Assembly (NCBI GenBank): GCA_041395865.1
Contig: JAWKZQ010000002.1
Span: 1 to 64,000 of the forward strand
Source of the DNA: IMCC2047 sp041395865
Lineage (GTDB): Bacteria > Pseudomonadota > Gammaproteobacteria > Pseudomonadales > IMCC2047
DNA length: 64,000 nucleotides
Reading direction: 5' to 3'
Positions 42,306 to 51,662 of this stretch are shown in pieces. The notes beneath the pieces were generated by a model. It was not told the origin of the DNA. It saw nothing but the letters and a program-made list of their open reading frames with translations, and did no database searches. How positions within the stretch are numbered: the first letter of the stretch is position 1; the number at the start of each line of letters is the position of its first letter. Both the position numbers and the translations under genes were made by a program.

Positions 42306-43086
42306 TCGCTTCCTCGCTTTGCGGTTGTTTTTTATTGCTGGTATGACCGAAACGGCGCTCACGGCGCTGATAATCCGCTAAGGCTTCCATAAAAGCTTCG
42401 CGGCCAAAATCCGGCCAGTAGATATCCGTGAAATAGAGCTCCGTATAGGCCATCTGCCAAAGCAGGAAATTACTGATACGGCACTCGCCAGCGGTTCGGA
42501 TACATAAATCCGGCATGGGAAAATCACCCAGGCAAATCTGCGACTGGAAGACTTCAGGCGTAATATCCTCCAGGGCCATCTCACCCGCTGACACTTTACC
42601 CGCCAATGCCTGCGCGGCCTGCACAATATCCCACTGCCCCCCGTAATCGGCGGCAATTACCACCGTACATCCGGTATTTCCAGCCGTTAGCTCCTCAGCA
42701 CGTTCAATGCCTTCCTGGATGCTGCTGCTGAAACGGGAGCGGTTGCCAATCACTTTCAGGCGGATATTATTTTTATGGATTTTCTTAACTTCGCGGCGCA
42801 GTGCAGTGAGAAACAGGTTCATCAGGGCACTGACTTCCGTAGCAGGGCGGCGCCAGTTTTCGCTACTGAAAGCGAACAGGGTAACCACCTCTACCCCCTG
42901 CTCAGCAGCCACCCGCATCACGGTGCGAACAGACTCCAAACCGGCTTTATGCCCGGCTGCGCTGGGCAAACCACGTTGCTTTGCCCAGCGGTTGTTTCCA
43001 TCCATGATAAAGGCCACATGGCGTGGCATCGCCCCGGCATCAACCGCGGTATCAGATGTTTGGTTAGCAGCTGATTTATTACGCAT
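42298..43086 (-). CDS. uppS: Di-trans,poly-cis undecaprenyl-diphosphate synthase
   Basis: The 262-residue cis-prenyltransferase has HVAFIMDGNNRWAKQRGLP with the catalytic Asp, FAFSSENWRRP, and the C-terminal PDLCIRTAGECRISNFLLWQMAYTELYF substrate-binding block. It adds isopentenyl units to farnesyl diphosphate to make the C55 carrier lipid for cell wall and O-antigen. The motif reads RTAGECRISNF where RTSGEQRISNF is more common; the change is mild. Two hairpins precede it after frr. Confidence 0.97.
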   Translation of the reverse strand: MRNKSAANQTSDTAVDAGAMPRHVAFIMDGNNRWAKQRGLPSAAGHKAGLESVRTVMRVAAEQGVEVVTLFAFSSENWRRPATEVSALMNLFLTALRREVKKIHKNNIRLKVIGNRSRFSSSIQEGIERAEELTAGNTGCTVVIAADYGGQWDIVQAAQALAGKVSAGEMALEDITPEVFQSQICLGDFPMPDLCIRTAGECRISNFLLWQMAYTELYFTDIYWPDFGREAFMEALADYQRRERRFGHTSNKKQPQSEEASA

Positions 43087-43149
43087 TGCGCCCCTTGCCG
43101 GTTTTCCTTTTGATGACCGCTTGTGCGCTGGTCACCCGGGGTGTTTAGA

Positions 43150-43199
43150 ATAGCCCGGACGAGTCCGGGCTATAGGGATTCGCCGCATCCGATGCGGCG
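43150..43199 (-). repeat. Two adjacent perfect hairpins between frr and uppS
   Basis: ATAGCCCGGAC / GTCCGGGCTAT (43150-43173) and CGCCGCATC / GATGCGGCG (43181-43199) lie back to back in the 133-base gap. Neither has a T-run. They may set the ratio between frr and uppS messages. Confidence 0.5.
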
Positions 43200-43219
43200 C
43201 TTAACTCTCTACCAGACTA

Positions 43220-43777
43220 TCAGATTTCCTTAAGGTCCGCTTCCTTAGCCTCCAGAGTCTCCTCAACCTTGCCGATAAACTTATCGGTGATTTTTTGGAT
43301 ATCTTCGATGGCTTTGCGTTCCTCATCCTCGCTGATTTCTTTTTCTTTCAGCAGGTCCTTAACGACGCTGTTGGCATCGCGGCGCACGTTACGTACGGAA
43401 ACACGGGCAGACTCAGCCTCCGCCTTGGCCTGTTTGATCAGGTCCTTACGGGTTTCCTCTGTCAGAGGCGGCATCGGAATACGGATAATGTCACCCGTTG
43501 TTACAGGGTTCAGCCCCAGGTTGGACTTCATGATTGCCTTCTCGACATCGGGAATTAAGTGTTTTTCCCACGGCGATACCGTCAACGTGCGACCATCTTC
43601 AACAGAGATATTCGCCATCTGGTTTAGAGGGGTATCTGCGCCATAATAGGACAGGTGAACGCTATCCAAAATGCTGGAGTGTGCACGTCCGGTACGAATT
43701 TTATTGAAAGCCGCTGAAAGTGCCGTCAGCGCCTTTTCCATCCGTTCTTCTGCATCTTGCTTGATATCGTTGATCAC
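43220..43777 (-). CDS. frr: Ribosome recycling factor
   Basis: The 185-residue protein has IRTGRAHSSILDSVHLSYYGADTPLNQMANISVEDGRTL and the C-terminal helical block TEETRKDLIKQAKAEAESARVSVRNVRRDAN, the three-helix-plus-hinge plan of RRF. With EF-G it splits post-termination ribosomes. It is 27 bases from pyrH, within the conserved rpsB-tsf-pyrH-frr order. Confidence 0.98.
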   Translation of the reverse strand: MINDIKQDAEERMEKALTALSAAFNKIRTGRAHSSILDSVHLSYYGADTPLNQMANISVEDGRTLTVSPWEKHLIPDVEKAIMKSNLGLNPVTTGDIIRIPMPPLTEETRKDLIKQAKAEAESARVSVRNVRRDANSVVKDLLKEKEISEDEERKAIEDIQKITDKFIGKVEETLEAKEADLKEI

Positions 43778-43804
43778 AGCCTTGTCTCTCTTGGTAATTA
43801 TCAG

Positions 43805-44530
43805 TTATTCAATCAGGGTGCCTTCTTCACCGCCCACAACAACAGTGGCCAGCGCACCCGGCTTATTCATATTAAAGACCCGCAGCGGCATATTCTGATC
43901 CTTGGCCAGACAAATCGCAGTCAGGTCCATCACACCCAACTGTCTCTCAAGAACCTCATCGTAGGTCAGCCGGTCGAATTTGGTCGCTTCGGGGTTTTTA
44001 ACCGGGTCGTCACTGTAAACCCCGTCGACTTTAGTGGCTTTCAATACGGCGTCAGCATCTATTTCAATGCCTCTCAAACAGGCCGCAGAATCGGTGGTAA
44101 AGAACGGGTTGCCGGTACCGGCAGAAAAAATCACCACATCGCCTGCATTCAGATAGCGAATGGCATTACGGCGGTCATAGTGGTCCACAACGCCACTCAT
44201 TGGAATCGCAGACATAACGCGAGTAGCAATATTTGACCGTTCCAGGGCATCACGCATCGCGAGCGCATTCATAACCGTCGCCAACATGCCCATATGGTCG
44301 CCAGTGACGCGATCCATACCCGCATCGTGCAGCGCTGCGCCGCGAAACAGGTTGCCGCCACCCAGAACAACGCCAACCTGAACACCAATACCGATTAATT
44401 GGCCAATCTCGAGTGCCATACGGTCGAGCACTTTCGGATCAATGCCAAAGACTTCGTCGCCCATCAGGGCTTCACCGCTTAATTTGAGAAGAACACGCTG
44501 GTATTTGGCTTGTCGTTCGATGGTCGGCAT
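43805..44530 (-). CDS. pyrH: Uridylate kinase
   Basis: The 241-residue enzyme has YQRVLLKLSGEALMGDEVFGIDP, VGVVLGGGNLFRGA, DRVTGDHMGMLATVMNALAMRDALE and SAGTGNPFFTTDSAACLRGIEIDADAVLKATKVDGVY. It phosphorylates UMP to UDP as a hexamer and is regulated by GTP and UTP. The UTP path leads to PyrG in this window. Confidence 0.98.
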   Translation of the reverse strand: MPTIERQAKYQRVLLKLSGEALMGDEVFGIDPKVLDRMALEIGQLIGIGVQVGVVLGGGNLFRGAALHDAGMDRVTGDHMGMLATVMNALAMRDALERSNIATRVMSAIPMSGVVDHYDRRNAIRYLNAGDVVIFSAGTGNPFFTTDSAACLRGIEIDADAVLKATKVDGVYSDDPVKNPEATKFDRLTYDEVLERQLGVMDLTAICLAKDQNMPLRVFNMNKPGALATVVVGGEEGTLIE

Positions 44531-44574
44531 GGGTCAGAAAGTCCTCAACAAGATAAACGGGTAATAAAGATACA

Positions 44575-44604
44575 AAATCGGGCAGCCATCAAGCTGCCCG
44601 ATTT
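44575..44604 (-). terminator. rpsB-tsf terminator
   Basis: AAATCGGGCAGC (44575-44586), loop of six, GCTGCCCGATTT (44593-44604): a perfect 12-base stem with T4 on the minus strand just after the tsf stop. Confidence 0.82.
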
Positions 44605-44611
44605 ACGGGGA

Positions 44612-45478
44612 TTACATGCCAGCCTGGGCGGCTACTTCAGCAGCAAAATCCACTTCTTCTTTCTCGATGCCTTCACCCACTTCAAAACGAGCAAAAGATA
44701 CGATTTCAGCACCGGCTTTCTTAGCCAGAGCGCCCACTGTAACATCCGGGTCCTTAACAAAAGGTTGCTCTGTCAGGCTGATTTCAGCCAGGTATTTGCG
44801 CATACGGCCATCAATCATCTTCTCGATAATTTCCGCTGGCTTGCCGCTGTCCTGAGCCTGGGCCGTGTAGATTTCGCGTTCCTTAGCCACAACCTCATCA
44901 GAAACATCAGCTGGGTTAACAACCATTGGGTTAACAGCTGCAACATGCATGGCAATATCTTTACCCAGTTCATTGTCACCGCCTTTCAGGGCGACCAAAA
45001 CGGCAATACGGTCATTGCCGTGAACATAGGCGCTAACCACACCGTCCTGGGCTTCGGAGATAGCGATACGACGCACGCTAATGTTTTCGCCGATCTTCTG
45101 AACCAGAGCTTCACGGGCAGTTTCCAGCTCGCCTTCCATCAGTGCCGCCACATCCGTCTGCTTGTCGGCAAAAGCTTTATCGGCAACCTGTTGCACAAAG
45201 GCACGGAAGTTGTCGTCACGCGCTACGAAGTCAGTTTCGCTGTTCACTTCAATCATCAGTGCAAACTTGCCATCCTCAGACACTTTGCACACAACGGCGC
45301 CTTCAGCGGCCGTACGGCCTGCTTTCTTGGCTGCCTTCATGCCACTGGATTTACGCAGGTGCTCGATTGCTGCTTCGATATCACCACCGTTTTCTGCCAG
45401 CGCTTTTTTACAGTCCATCATACCCAGGCCTGTACGCTCCCGGAGTTCTTTAACCATTGCTGCAGTAATTGCCGCCAT
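44612..45478 (-). CDS. tsf: Elongation factor Ts
   Basis: The 288-residue protein begins AAITAAMVKELRERTGLGMMDCKKALAENGGDIEAAIEHLRKSSGMKAAKKAGRTAAEG, with the TDFVARDDNFRAF block that contacts EF-Tu, and ends in the coiled-coil-like region DPDVTVGALAKKAGAEIVSFARFEVGEG. It exchanges GDP on EF-Tu. rpsB lies upstream, separated by an attenuator-like hairpin. Confidence 0.98.
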   Translation of the reverse strand: MAAITAAMVKELRERTGLGMMDCKKALAENGGDIEAAIEHLRKSSGMKAAKKAGRTAAEGAVVCKVSEDGKFALMIEVNSETDFVARDDNFRAFVQQVADKAFADKQTDVAALMEGELETAREALVQKIGENISVRRIAISEAQDGVVSAYVHGNDRIAVLVALKGGDNELGKDIAMHVAAVNPMVVNPADVSDEVVAKEREIYTAQAQDSGKPAEIIEKMIDGRMRKYLAEISLTEQPFVKDPDVTVGALAKKAGAEIVSFARFEVGEGIEKEEVDFAAEVAAQAGM

Positions 45479-45517
45479 TTTCCTGTTACCTTTACTTAAA
45501 TTTCAAAAATTTTGCTT

Positions 45518-45547
45518 AAAAAAAGGGGACGGTTAGCCCCCTTTTTT
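45518..45547 (-). terminator. Attenuator-like hairpin between rpsB and tsf
   Basis: AAAAAAAGGGG (45518-45528), an 8-base loop and CCCCCTTTTTT (45537-45547) form a stem with T7 on the minus strand, 30 bases after rpsB. A second dyad, CACCGG / CCGGTG, lies at about 45551-45571. Partial termination between rpsB and tsf is known in Escherichia coli. Confidence 0.75.
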
Positions 45548-45580
45548 AATCACCGGCACTTTAAACCGGTGTACAGCAAA

Positions 45581-46321
45581 TTAGTTAGCTGCAGTTTCAG
45601 CAGCTTCAACTTCAACAAACTCGGAAGTGCCTTCAGGTGCAACATCAGAAACTTCAAGCGCATTATCAGCAACGGCTTGAACATAAATCTGAATAGAACG
45701 AATCGCATCGTCATTGCCAGGAATAACAAAATCAATGCCATCTGGATCGCTGTTGGTATCAACCACACCGATCACAGGAATACCCAGCTTATTGGCTTCG
45801 TTAACTGCAATTCGCTCGTGATCAACGTCAATCACAAACAGCGCATCAGGCAGACCGCCCATGTCTTTAATACCGCCAATGCTGCGCTCCAGTTTTTCCA
45901 TCTCACGGGTACGCATCAAAGCTTCTTTCTTCGTGATCTGGTTGAAGGTGCCATCTTCACGTTGCGCTTCAAGATCGCGCAGGCGTTTGATCGACTGACG
46001 GATGGTTTTATAGTTCGTCAACATGCCGCCCAACCAACGGTGGTTCACATAGGGCATACCGGCGCGTTCGGCCTGTTCTTTGATAATTTTGCTGGCAGCA
46101 CGTTTGGTACCAACAAACAGAATTTTATTTTTGTTTGCAGCAAGCTTGCGAACCATCGCCAACGCGTCGTTGAGCGCAGGAACCGTGTGTTCCAGGTTAA
46201 TGATATGAATCTTGTTGCGAGCTCCGAAAATAAAAGGAGCCATTTTGGGGTTCCAGTAGCGAGTCTGGTGCCCGAAGTGTGCGCCTGCCTTAAGCAGGTC
46301 TCTCATGCTTACTTGTGACAT
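45581..46321 (-). CDS. rpsB: 30S ribosomal protein S2
   Basis: The 246-residue protein has MRDLLKAGAHFGHQTRYWNPKMAPFIFGARNKIHIINLEHTVPA, ILFVGTKRAASKIIKEQAERAGMPYVNHRWLGGMLTNYKTIRQSI and ALFVIDVDHERIAVNEANKLGIPVIGVVDTNSDPDGIDFVIPGNDDAIRSI. It belongs to the small subunit and is often autoregulated through its mRNA leader. The leader here is about 200 bases long. The acidic C-terminal tail is normal for gammaproteobacteria. Confidence 0.99.
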   Translation of the reverse strand: MSQVSMRDLLKAGAHFGHQTRYWNPKMAPFIFGARNKIHIINLEHTVPALNDALAMVRKLAANKNKILFVGTKRAASKIIKEQAERAGMPYVNHRWLGGMLTNYKTIRQSIKRLRDLEAQREDGTFNQITKKEALMRTREMEKLERSIGGIKDMGGLPDALFVIDVDHERIAVNEANKLGIPVIGVVDTNSDPDGIDFVIPGNDDAIRSIQIYVQAVADNALEVSDVAPEGTSEFVEVEAAETAAN

Positions 46322-46531
46322 AATGTATCAGTTCTCTATTGTTGTGGGTTAAGCCTCCATATACCCCATGGTCTCACCGCTTGAACAGACTATTCAGGCA
46401 GCACCCAAAACCACGTGTCGGCATATGTGCGTCGTTAATTTGGAAAAGTAACCAGTACTCCCCATTCATTGCGTTTGAGGCGCAACGTAAACAAACCCAA
46501 GGGGTTGCCGCTGCCTCTCAAAGCGCGCTGA

Positions 46532-46560
46532 TTTATACCACATGCCGCACAAAATTTAAA
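46532..46560 (-). promoter_or_regulatory. rpsB promoter with GC-rich discriminator
   Basis: In the 379-base gap between rpsB and map, the minus strand carries TTTAAA (46560-46555), a 17-base spacer and TATAAA (46537-46532), followed by CAGCGCGC. The GC-rich stretch after the -10 is typical of stringently controlled ribosomal promoters. It leaves a leader of about 200 bases, room for S2 autoregulation. On the map side (46561-46700) I see no clear promoter. Confidence 0.5.
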
Positions 46561-46700
46561 GCCAATTCGTCCCGCGCAACAACAAAAACCGGTTAAAAAA
46601 AAGGGCCATTTGTGTTACAAAGTCAGGCTTACAAAAGCAGCCTGAAAAGCGCTGCTTATTACATTCCACCACTCAATCGATCGGGAAAGCTGACAACTTC

Positions 46701-47474
46701 ATGACTGTTTCAATCAAAACCTCAGACGAAATCGAAAAAATGCGCGTTGCCGGCCAGCTGGCAGCGCAGGTTCTGGAAATGATTGAACCTCATGTTCAGC
46801 CCGGCATTTCCACCGGCGAACTTGACCGTATCTGTCATGACTACATCGTCAATGAGCAACAGGCCATTCCGGCACCGCTGAATTACCGCGGTTTTCCCAA
46901 GTCCATCTGCACATCCGTGAACCATGTCGTTTGTCACGGCATTCCGGCTGACAACAAAATCCTTAAGGACGGCGATATCGTCAATATTGACATCACCGTG
47001 ATCAAGGATGGCTACCATGGCGATACCAGCAAGATGTTTTTCGTTGGCAAGCGCCTGCCCCACGCCGAACGCCTCGTTGAAATTACGCAGGAATGCCTCT
47101 ACAAAGGCATCGCCCTGGTTAAACCGGGCGCCCGCTTGGGGGATATTGGTCATGTCATCCAGCAGCATGCCGAAAGCAACCATTACTCGGTGGTGCGCGA
47201 ATATTGCGGTCACGGGATCGGCAAAGTCTTCCATGAAGATCCCCAGGTGCTGCACTATGGTCGCCCTGGCACCGGTCTGGAGCTAAAGGCAGGTATGACC
47301 TTCACCATCGAACCGATGATCAATGCCGGCAAACGTCATGTCAAACTGTTAAGCCGCGACGGCTGGACAGTGGAAACCAAAGACAAGCGCCTGTCCGCCC
47401 AGTGGGAGCACACCATCGTTGTCACCGAAACCGGTTGCGAGGTACTAACCCGCCGCAGCGAAGAAACCTTCTAG
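46701..47474 (+). CDS. map: Methionine aminopeptidase, type I
   Basis: The 257-residue enzyme has the dinuclear metal ligands in IVNIDITVIKDGYHGDTSKMFFVG (two Asp), CGHGIGKVFHEDPQVLHYG (His), TFTIEPMINAG (Glu) and QWEHTIVVTETG (Glu). It removes the initiator methionine. It is divergent from rpsB, a very conserved arrangement, and glnD starts 17 bases downstream. Confidence 0.98.
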   Translation: MTVSIKTSDEIEKMRVAGQLAAQVLEMIEPHVQPGISTGELDRICHDYIVNEQQAIPAPLNYRGFPKSICTSVNHVVCHGIPADNKILKDGDIVNIDITVIKDGYHGDTSKMFFVGKRLPHAERLVEITQECLYKGIALVKPGARLGDIGHVIQQHAESNHYSVVREYCGHGIGKVFHEDPQVLHYGRPGTGLELKAGMTFTIEPMINAGKRHVKLLSRDGWTVETKDKRLSAQWEHTIVVTETGCEVLTRRSEETF

Positions 47475-47491
47475 GGTCGAGGCGACACGTC

Positions 47492-50212
47492 ATGGCGGCC
47501 AGCGACGCTCTGAAAACCCTGCAGGAAAAAGTCTTTTCTTTGACTCAGTTTCAGGCACTTTGCGAACAAAGCGGCTTGAAACTTGACGTTTACCGCCAAG
47601 CACTCGCCGAAGCCCGCAAAGCGCTGAGCGCTCAGTTCGTTGCCGGCGCCGATGTCAGGCACCTGGTTCACACGCAGGCCTGGTTAATTGACCAGCTGCT
47701 GATAACAGCCTGGAACAATTTCGATTGGAAGGACGCTGACAACATCAGCCTTGTTGCGGTTGGGGGCTATGGCCGCGGGGAACTGCACCCCTACTCCGAT
47801 ATTGACCTGCTGATTCTATTGGCGGAAAACTGTCAGTTGCAGCACCAGGACAACATCGAGCGGTTCATTACCTTTCTGTGGGATATCGGCCTCAAGGTTG
47901 GCAATAGCGTGCGTACCGTCCGCGAATGCCATGAACAGGCGCAGCTGGATATTACGGTCGCCACCAGCCTCATGGAGTCACGCCTGCTGGTTGGCTCCCG
48001 CCAGCTGCTCGAAGCCATGGACGCCGCAATAAGCCCGGCCCAAATCTGGCCGCCGCAAGCCTTTTTTGAAGCCAAGCGCGAAGAGCAACGCGCCCGCCAC
48101 GAAAAATTCAACGACACCGATTACAACCTCGAACCCAACGTTAAGGAATCGCCCGGCGGTTTGCGCGATATCCAGGTGATCAACTGGGTCGCCAAACGAC
48201 ACTTCGACAGTGACAACCTGCACGATTTGGTTTCCAACGGCTTTCTCAGCGAAACAGAGTTCAAGCTATTAAGCGAATGCCAGGAGTATCTGTGGAAAAT
48301 ACGCTACGGCCTGCATATGTTTGCAGACCGCGCCGAAGATCGCCTGCTGTTCGATTACCAAAAACAACTGGCCAGCCTGTTCGGCTTTAAAGATAATGAT
48401 GAAGAACTGGCCATTGAACAGCTGATGCAGGAGTTCTACCGGGTAGTAATCCGCACGCTGGGCCTCAACGACATGCTGCTCCAGCACTTCGATGAAGCCA
48501 TCCTGCGCGCCAATGAAGAACCTGTTGTGCGCCAACTGAATACACGCTTCAAGGTCACCAACGATTACATTGAGGTCACTCACCCCGGCGTCTTTCGCGA
48601 AACGCCATCAGCAATGCTCGAAATTTTTGTGCTAATGGCCAAACACCCGGATATCCAGGGCGTTCGCGCCACCACAATTCGCCTGATTCTCGATCACCGT
48701 TACCTCATTGACGAAGCCTTTCGCAGCGAGCCCAAAAACATCGAGCTTTTCATGGCGCTGCTTCGCTCGCCCAGTGGCGTTTGCACCCAACTGCAACGCA
48801 TGCGGCGTTATGGCGTTCTCGGCCTTTACCTGCCGGAATTCGGCCAGATCACCGGCAAAATGCAACACGACCTCTACCACATCTATACCGTGGATGCCCA
48901 CACCATGCTGCTGCTCCAGTACCTGCGCCGGATGTGGCTGGGTAACAAGGAACTTGAGCTGCCCGTGGCCACCCAGGTCAGCCAACAGATTCCGCACATG
49001 GAACTGCTCTACATTGCCGGCCTGTACCACGACATCGCCAAAGGCCGCGGCGGCAGCCACGCCCTTCTGGGCGCCGTCGACGCCCGCCAGTTTTGCGAAC
49101 GTCATCAGCTTGAGCCCTGGGCCTGCGACCTGGTGTCGTGGTTGGTCGAAAACCACCTTTTTATGTCCATGATCGCTCAACGCAGGGATATCACCGACCC
49201 CGAAGTGGTACAAAATTTTGCCGAGAAAATGCAGGACCAGTTACATCTCGACTACCTGTTCCTGCTGACCGTTGCGGATATCAATGCGACCAACCCGACT
49301 CTCTGGAACAGCTGGCGGGCACAGCTCTTACGCCAGCTCTATATAGCCACCAAACGTGCCCTGAGCCGTGGGCTGGACAACCCTATTAAACGTGAAAGCG
49401 CTATCGCCCAGAAAAAAGAGCAGGCCCTGGCATTATTGCCCTTTAACCCCAGCATTATTTCGCTCCTCTGGCGTCCCCTGGCAGGCGACTACTTTATCCA
49501 GCACGAGGCCGAGGATATTGCCTGGCACACCCAGGCTATCCTGGAACACCGGGACCCGAATACGCCACTGGTAATGTTCAAGGAAATGAGCGACCAGCAC
49601 AACGTCGGCGGCACCCAGATATTTGTTTATGCCCACACCAAACACCACCTGTTTGCCACCACAGCGGCCGTACTCGAGCAACTGAACCTCAACATCCTTG
49701 ATGCTCGCATCACCAAAACCAAGGATGACTTCAATCTCAATACCTACATGGTACTTGAAGAGGACGGCCACCCCTTGAGCAACGATCCGGAACGCCTGGA
49801 AGAGGTTCGCAACCATCTGGTCAACGCCCTGCGCCAACCGCAAAACCCGCCCTCGATTCCACGGCGCCACACCCCCCGCTGGCTCAAACACTTCACCATC
49901 CCGACCCAGGTCAGCATTTCCGACGACGAGGTTCAGGGCTATACCGTTGTCGAGGTCATCACGCCAGACCGTCCCGGCCTGCTGGCGCGAATCGGCCGTA
50001 TTTTCCTGAAACACGGGGTTGAGCTGCAAAAGGCGAAGATTGCCACCCTGGGGGAGCGCGTTGAAGACGTTTTCTTTATCACCACCAAAGACTTGAAACC
50101 GCTTGCCGACAGCAAACTGCAGGAAGCCTTAAAGGCAGAAATTTGCACTCAACTCGATGAATCGGCACAATTCGCACCTGATCAAAAACCGGCTTCCAGT
50201 ATCGCCATTTAA
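47492..50212 (+). CDS. glnD: Bifunctional uridylyltransferase/uridylyl-removing enzyme GlnD
   Basis: The 906-residue protein has a nucleotidyltransferase domain (VAVGGYGRGELHPYSDIDLLILL), a central helical region, an HD hydrolase domain (YIAGLYHDIAKGRGGSHALLGA) and two C-terminal ACT domains (QIFVYAHTKHHLFATTAAVLEQLNLNILDARI; TVVEVITPDRPGLLARIGRIFLKHGVELQKAKIATLGERVEDVFFITT). It uridylylates PII when glutamine is low and removes UMP when it is high. I chose the ATG at 47492; an upstream GTG lies inside map. dapC, which often follows glnD in Pseudomonas, is absent. Confidence 0.97.
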   Translation: MAASDALKTLQEKVFSLTQFQALCEQSGLKLDVYRQALAEARKALSAQFVAGADVRHLVHTQAWLIDQLLITAWNNFDWKDADNISLVAVGGYGRGELHPYSDIDLLILLAENCQLQHQDNIERFITFLWDIGLKVGNSVRTVRECHEQAQLDITVATSLMESRLLVGSRQLLEAMDAAISPAQIWPPQAFFEAKREEQRARHEKFNDTDYNLEPNVKESPGGLRDIQVINWVAKRHFDSDNLHDLVSNGFLSETEFKLLSECQEYLWKIRYGLHMFADRAEDRLLFDYQKQLASLFGFKDNDEELAIEQLMQEFYRVVIRTLGLNDMLLQHFDEAILRANEEPVVRQLNTRFKVTNDYIEVTHPGVFRETPSAMLEIFVLMAKHPDIQGVRATTIRLILDHRYLIDEAFRSEPKNIELFMALLRSPSGVCTQLQRMRRYGVLGLYLPEFGQITGKMQHDLYHIYTVDAHTMLLLQYLRRMWLGNKELELPVATQVSQQIPHMELLYIAGLYHDIAKGRGGSHALLGAVDARQFCERHQLEPWACDLVSWLVENHLFMSMIAQRRDITDPEVVQNFAEKMQDQLHLDYLFLLTVADINATNPTLWNSWRAQLLRQLYIATKRALSRGLDNPIKRESAIAQKKEQALALLPFNPSIISLLWRPLAGDYFIQHEAEDIAWHTQAILEHRDPNTPLVMFKEMSDQHNVGGTQIFVYAHTKHHLFATTAAVLEQLNLNILDARITKTKDDFNLNTYMVLEEDGHPLSNDPERLEEVRNHLVNALRQPQNPPSIPRRHTPRWLKHFTIPTQVSISDDEVQGYTVVEVITPDRPGLLARIGRIFLKHGVELQKAKIATLGERVEDVFFITTKDLKPLADSKLQEALKAEICTQLDESAQFAPDQKPASSIAI

Positions 50213-50249
50213 ATGGGATGTAAATTCGCCTGAAACAGGCCCTCAAATT

Positions 50250-50597
50250 ATGACAACGCTTTTTGGCATTAAAAATTGCGACACCATTAAAAAAGCCCGT
50301 CAATGGCTGAGCGAACAAGGGATTGATTATCAATTCCATGATTACCGCAGCGATGGCCTGGAAAAGGCACAACTCCAGGCCTGGTGCGCAGAACTGGGCT
50401 GGGAGCAGCTGCTGAACCGTCGCGGCACAACCTGGCGCAACCTCCCTGACAGTGAGAAAGACAGCATCAACGAGCAGAAAGCCATTGAACTGATGTTGGC
50501 ACAACCGGCAATGATCAAACGCCCCTTGCTGGATACCGGGAAGCAGCGGGTTCTGGGTTTTAAAGCCGCAGACTACGAACAACTTTTTCAGAAATAA
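50250..50597 (+). CDS. ArsC/Spx-like YffB-family protein
   Basis: The 115-residue protein starts MTTLFGIKNCDTIKKARQWLSEQGIDYQFHDYRSDGL, a thioredoxin-fold ArsC-like domain with a single Cys in the KNCDT motif, then RRGTTWRNLP and MIKRPLLDTGKQRVLGF. This is the YffB branch, glutathione-dependent reductase-like proteins of unclear substrate, and not a proven arsenate reductase. The ATG at 50250 fits the family start; an upstream frame inside glnD is not real. Its position just before dapD is the same as in Pseudomonas. Confidence 0.88.
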   Translation: MTTLFGIKNCDTIKKARQWLSEQGIDYQFHDYRSDGLEKAQLQAWCAELGWEQLLNRRGTTWRNLPDSEKDSINEQKAIELMLAQPAMIKRPLLDTGKQRVLGFKAADYEQLFQK

Positions 50598-50618
50598 GTT
50601 TAACCACAGGATTAGATT

Positions 50619-51650
50619 ATGAGTTATTTCAGTTTCGCCATTGGTATTGGCGCACAAAATAAAAAAGGCGAGTGGCTGGATGTTTACTACCAGCAACCCC
50701 TGCTTAACCCCAGTGACGCACTGATCAAAGCCGCTGCTGGCGCAGTTGGCCACACAGGCGGCAACGAAGCCATCACAACGAGCAAAGCCCAACTGGTTAA
50801 CCTGACTGCTGCGCTGGAAGCAGCCGGTGAAACGGCACAAGCCCAGCTGGCAAGCAAACTGCAGGGCACCCAACAACCTGTAGTCGTCACCTTTATCGAA
50901 AAGGACGAAGCTCCTGTTTCCGTTCCTGAGTGCTACCTCAAGCTGCACCTGCTTTCACATCGCCTGGTCAAACCCCACGGCACAGACCTGACCGGCCTGT
51001 TCGGCGTTCTGCCAAACGTTGCCTGGACCAACGAAGGCGCGATTGCCATCGACGAGCTGGCTGATCGCCAACTGGAAGCACGCATGAAAGGCGCTGTTCT
51101 GGAAGTATCCTCTGTCGACAAATTCCCGAAAATGACCAACTACTTCGTACCGCCTACAACTCGTATTGCCGATACCGATCGCGTTCGTCTGGGCGCGCAC
51201 ATGGGCGACAACACCACTGTGATGCACGAAGGCTTCATCAACTTTAACGCCGGAACACTGGGCGCCAGCATGATCGAAGGTCGCATCTCCGCAGGCGTTG
51301 TTGTTGGCAAGGGCAGCGACCTGGGCGGCGGTTGCAGCACCATGGGCACCCTGTCCGGCGGCGGTAACATCGTGATCTCCGTCGGTGAGGAAAGCCTGAT
51401 CGGCGCCAACGCCGGACTGGGCATTCCTTTGGGCGACCGTTGCATTATCGAATCCGGCCTGTATATCACTGCCGGTACCAAGATCACCCTGCTGGACGAT
51501 AAAAACCAGGATGTGGAAACCGTTAAGGGCCGCGACCTCGCCGGCGTTCCTGATCTGATCTTCCGCCGTAACTCCCAGACCGGGCGCGTTGAAGCGAAAA
51601 CCAATAAAACTGCGATTCAATTGAACGAAGCGCTGCACGCCAATAACTAA
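50619..51650 (+). CDS. dapD: Tetrahydrodipicolinate N-succinyltransferase
   Basis: The 343-residue enzyme is the long Pseudomonas/actinobacterial type of DapD: SYFSFAIGIGAQNKKGEWLDVYYQQPLL at the start, then a hexapeptide left-handed beta helix with MHEGFINFNAGTLG, MIEGRISAGVVVGKGSDLGGGCSTMGTLSGGG and LIGANAGLGIPLGDRCIIESGLYITAGTK. It transfers succinyl from succinyl-CoA in lysine and diaminopimelate synthesis. dapE, the later desuccinylase, is next. Confidence 0.96.
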   Translation: MSYFSFAIGIGAQNKKGEWLDVYYQQPLLNPSDALIKAAAGAVGHTGGNEAITTSKAQLVNLTAALEAAGETAQAQLASKLQGTQQPVVVTFIEKDEAPVSVPECYLKLHLLSHRLVKPHGTDLTGLFGVLPNVAWTNEGAIAIDELADRQLEARMKGAVLEVSSVDKFPKMTNYFVPPTTRIADTDRVRLGAHMGDNTTVMHEGFINFNAGTLGASMIEGRISAGVVVGKGSDLGGGCSTMGTLSGGGNIVISVGEESLIGANAGLGIPLGDRCIIESGLYITAGTKITLLDDKNQDVETVKGRDLAGVPDLIFRRNSQTGRVEAKTNKTAIQLNEALHANN

Positions 51651-51662
51651 AAGCTGTTATTG

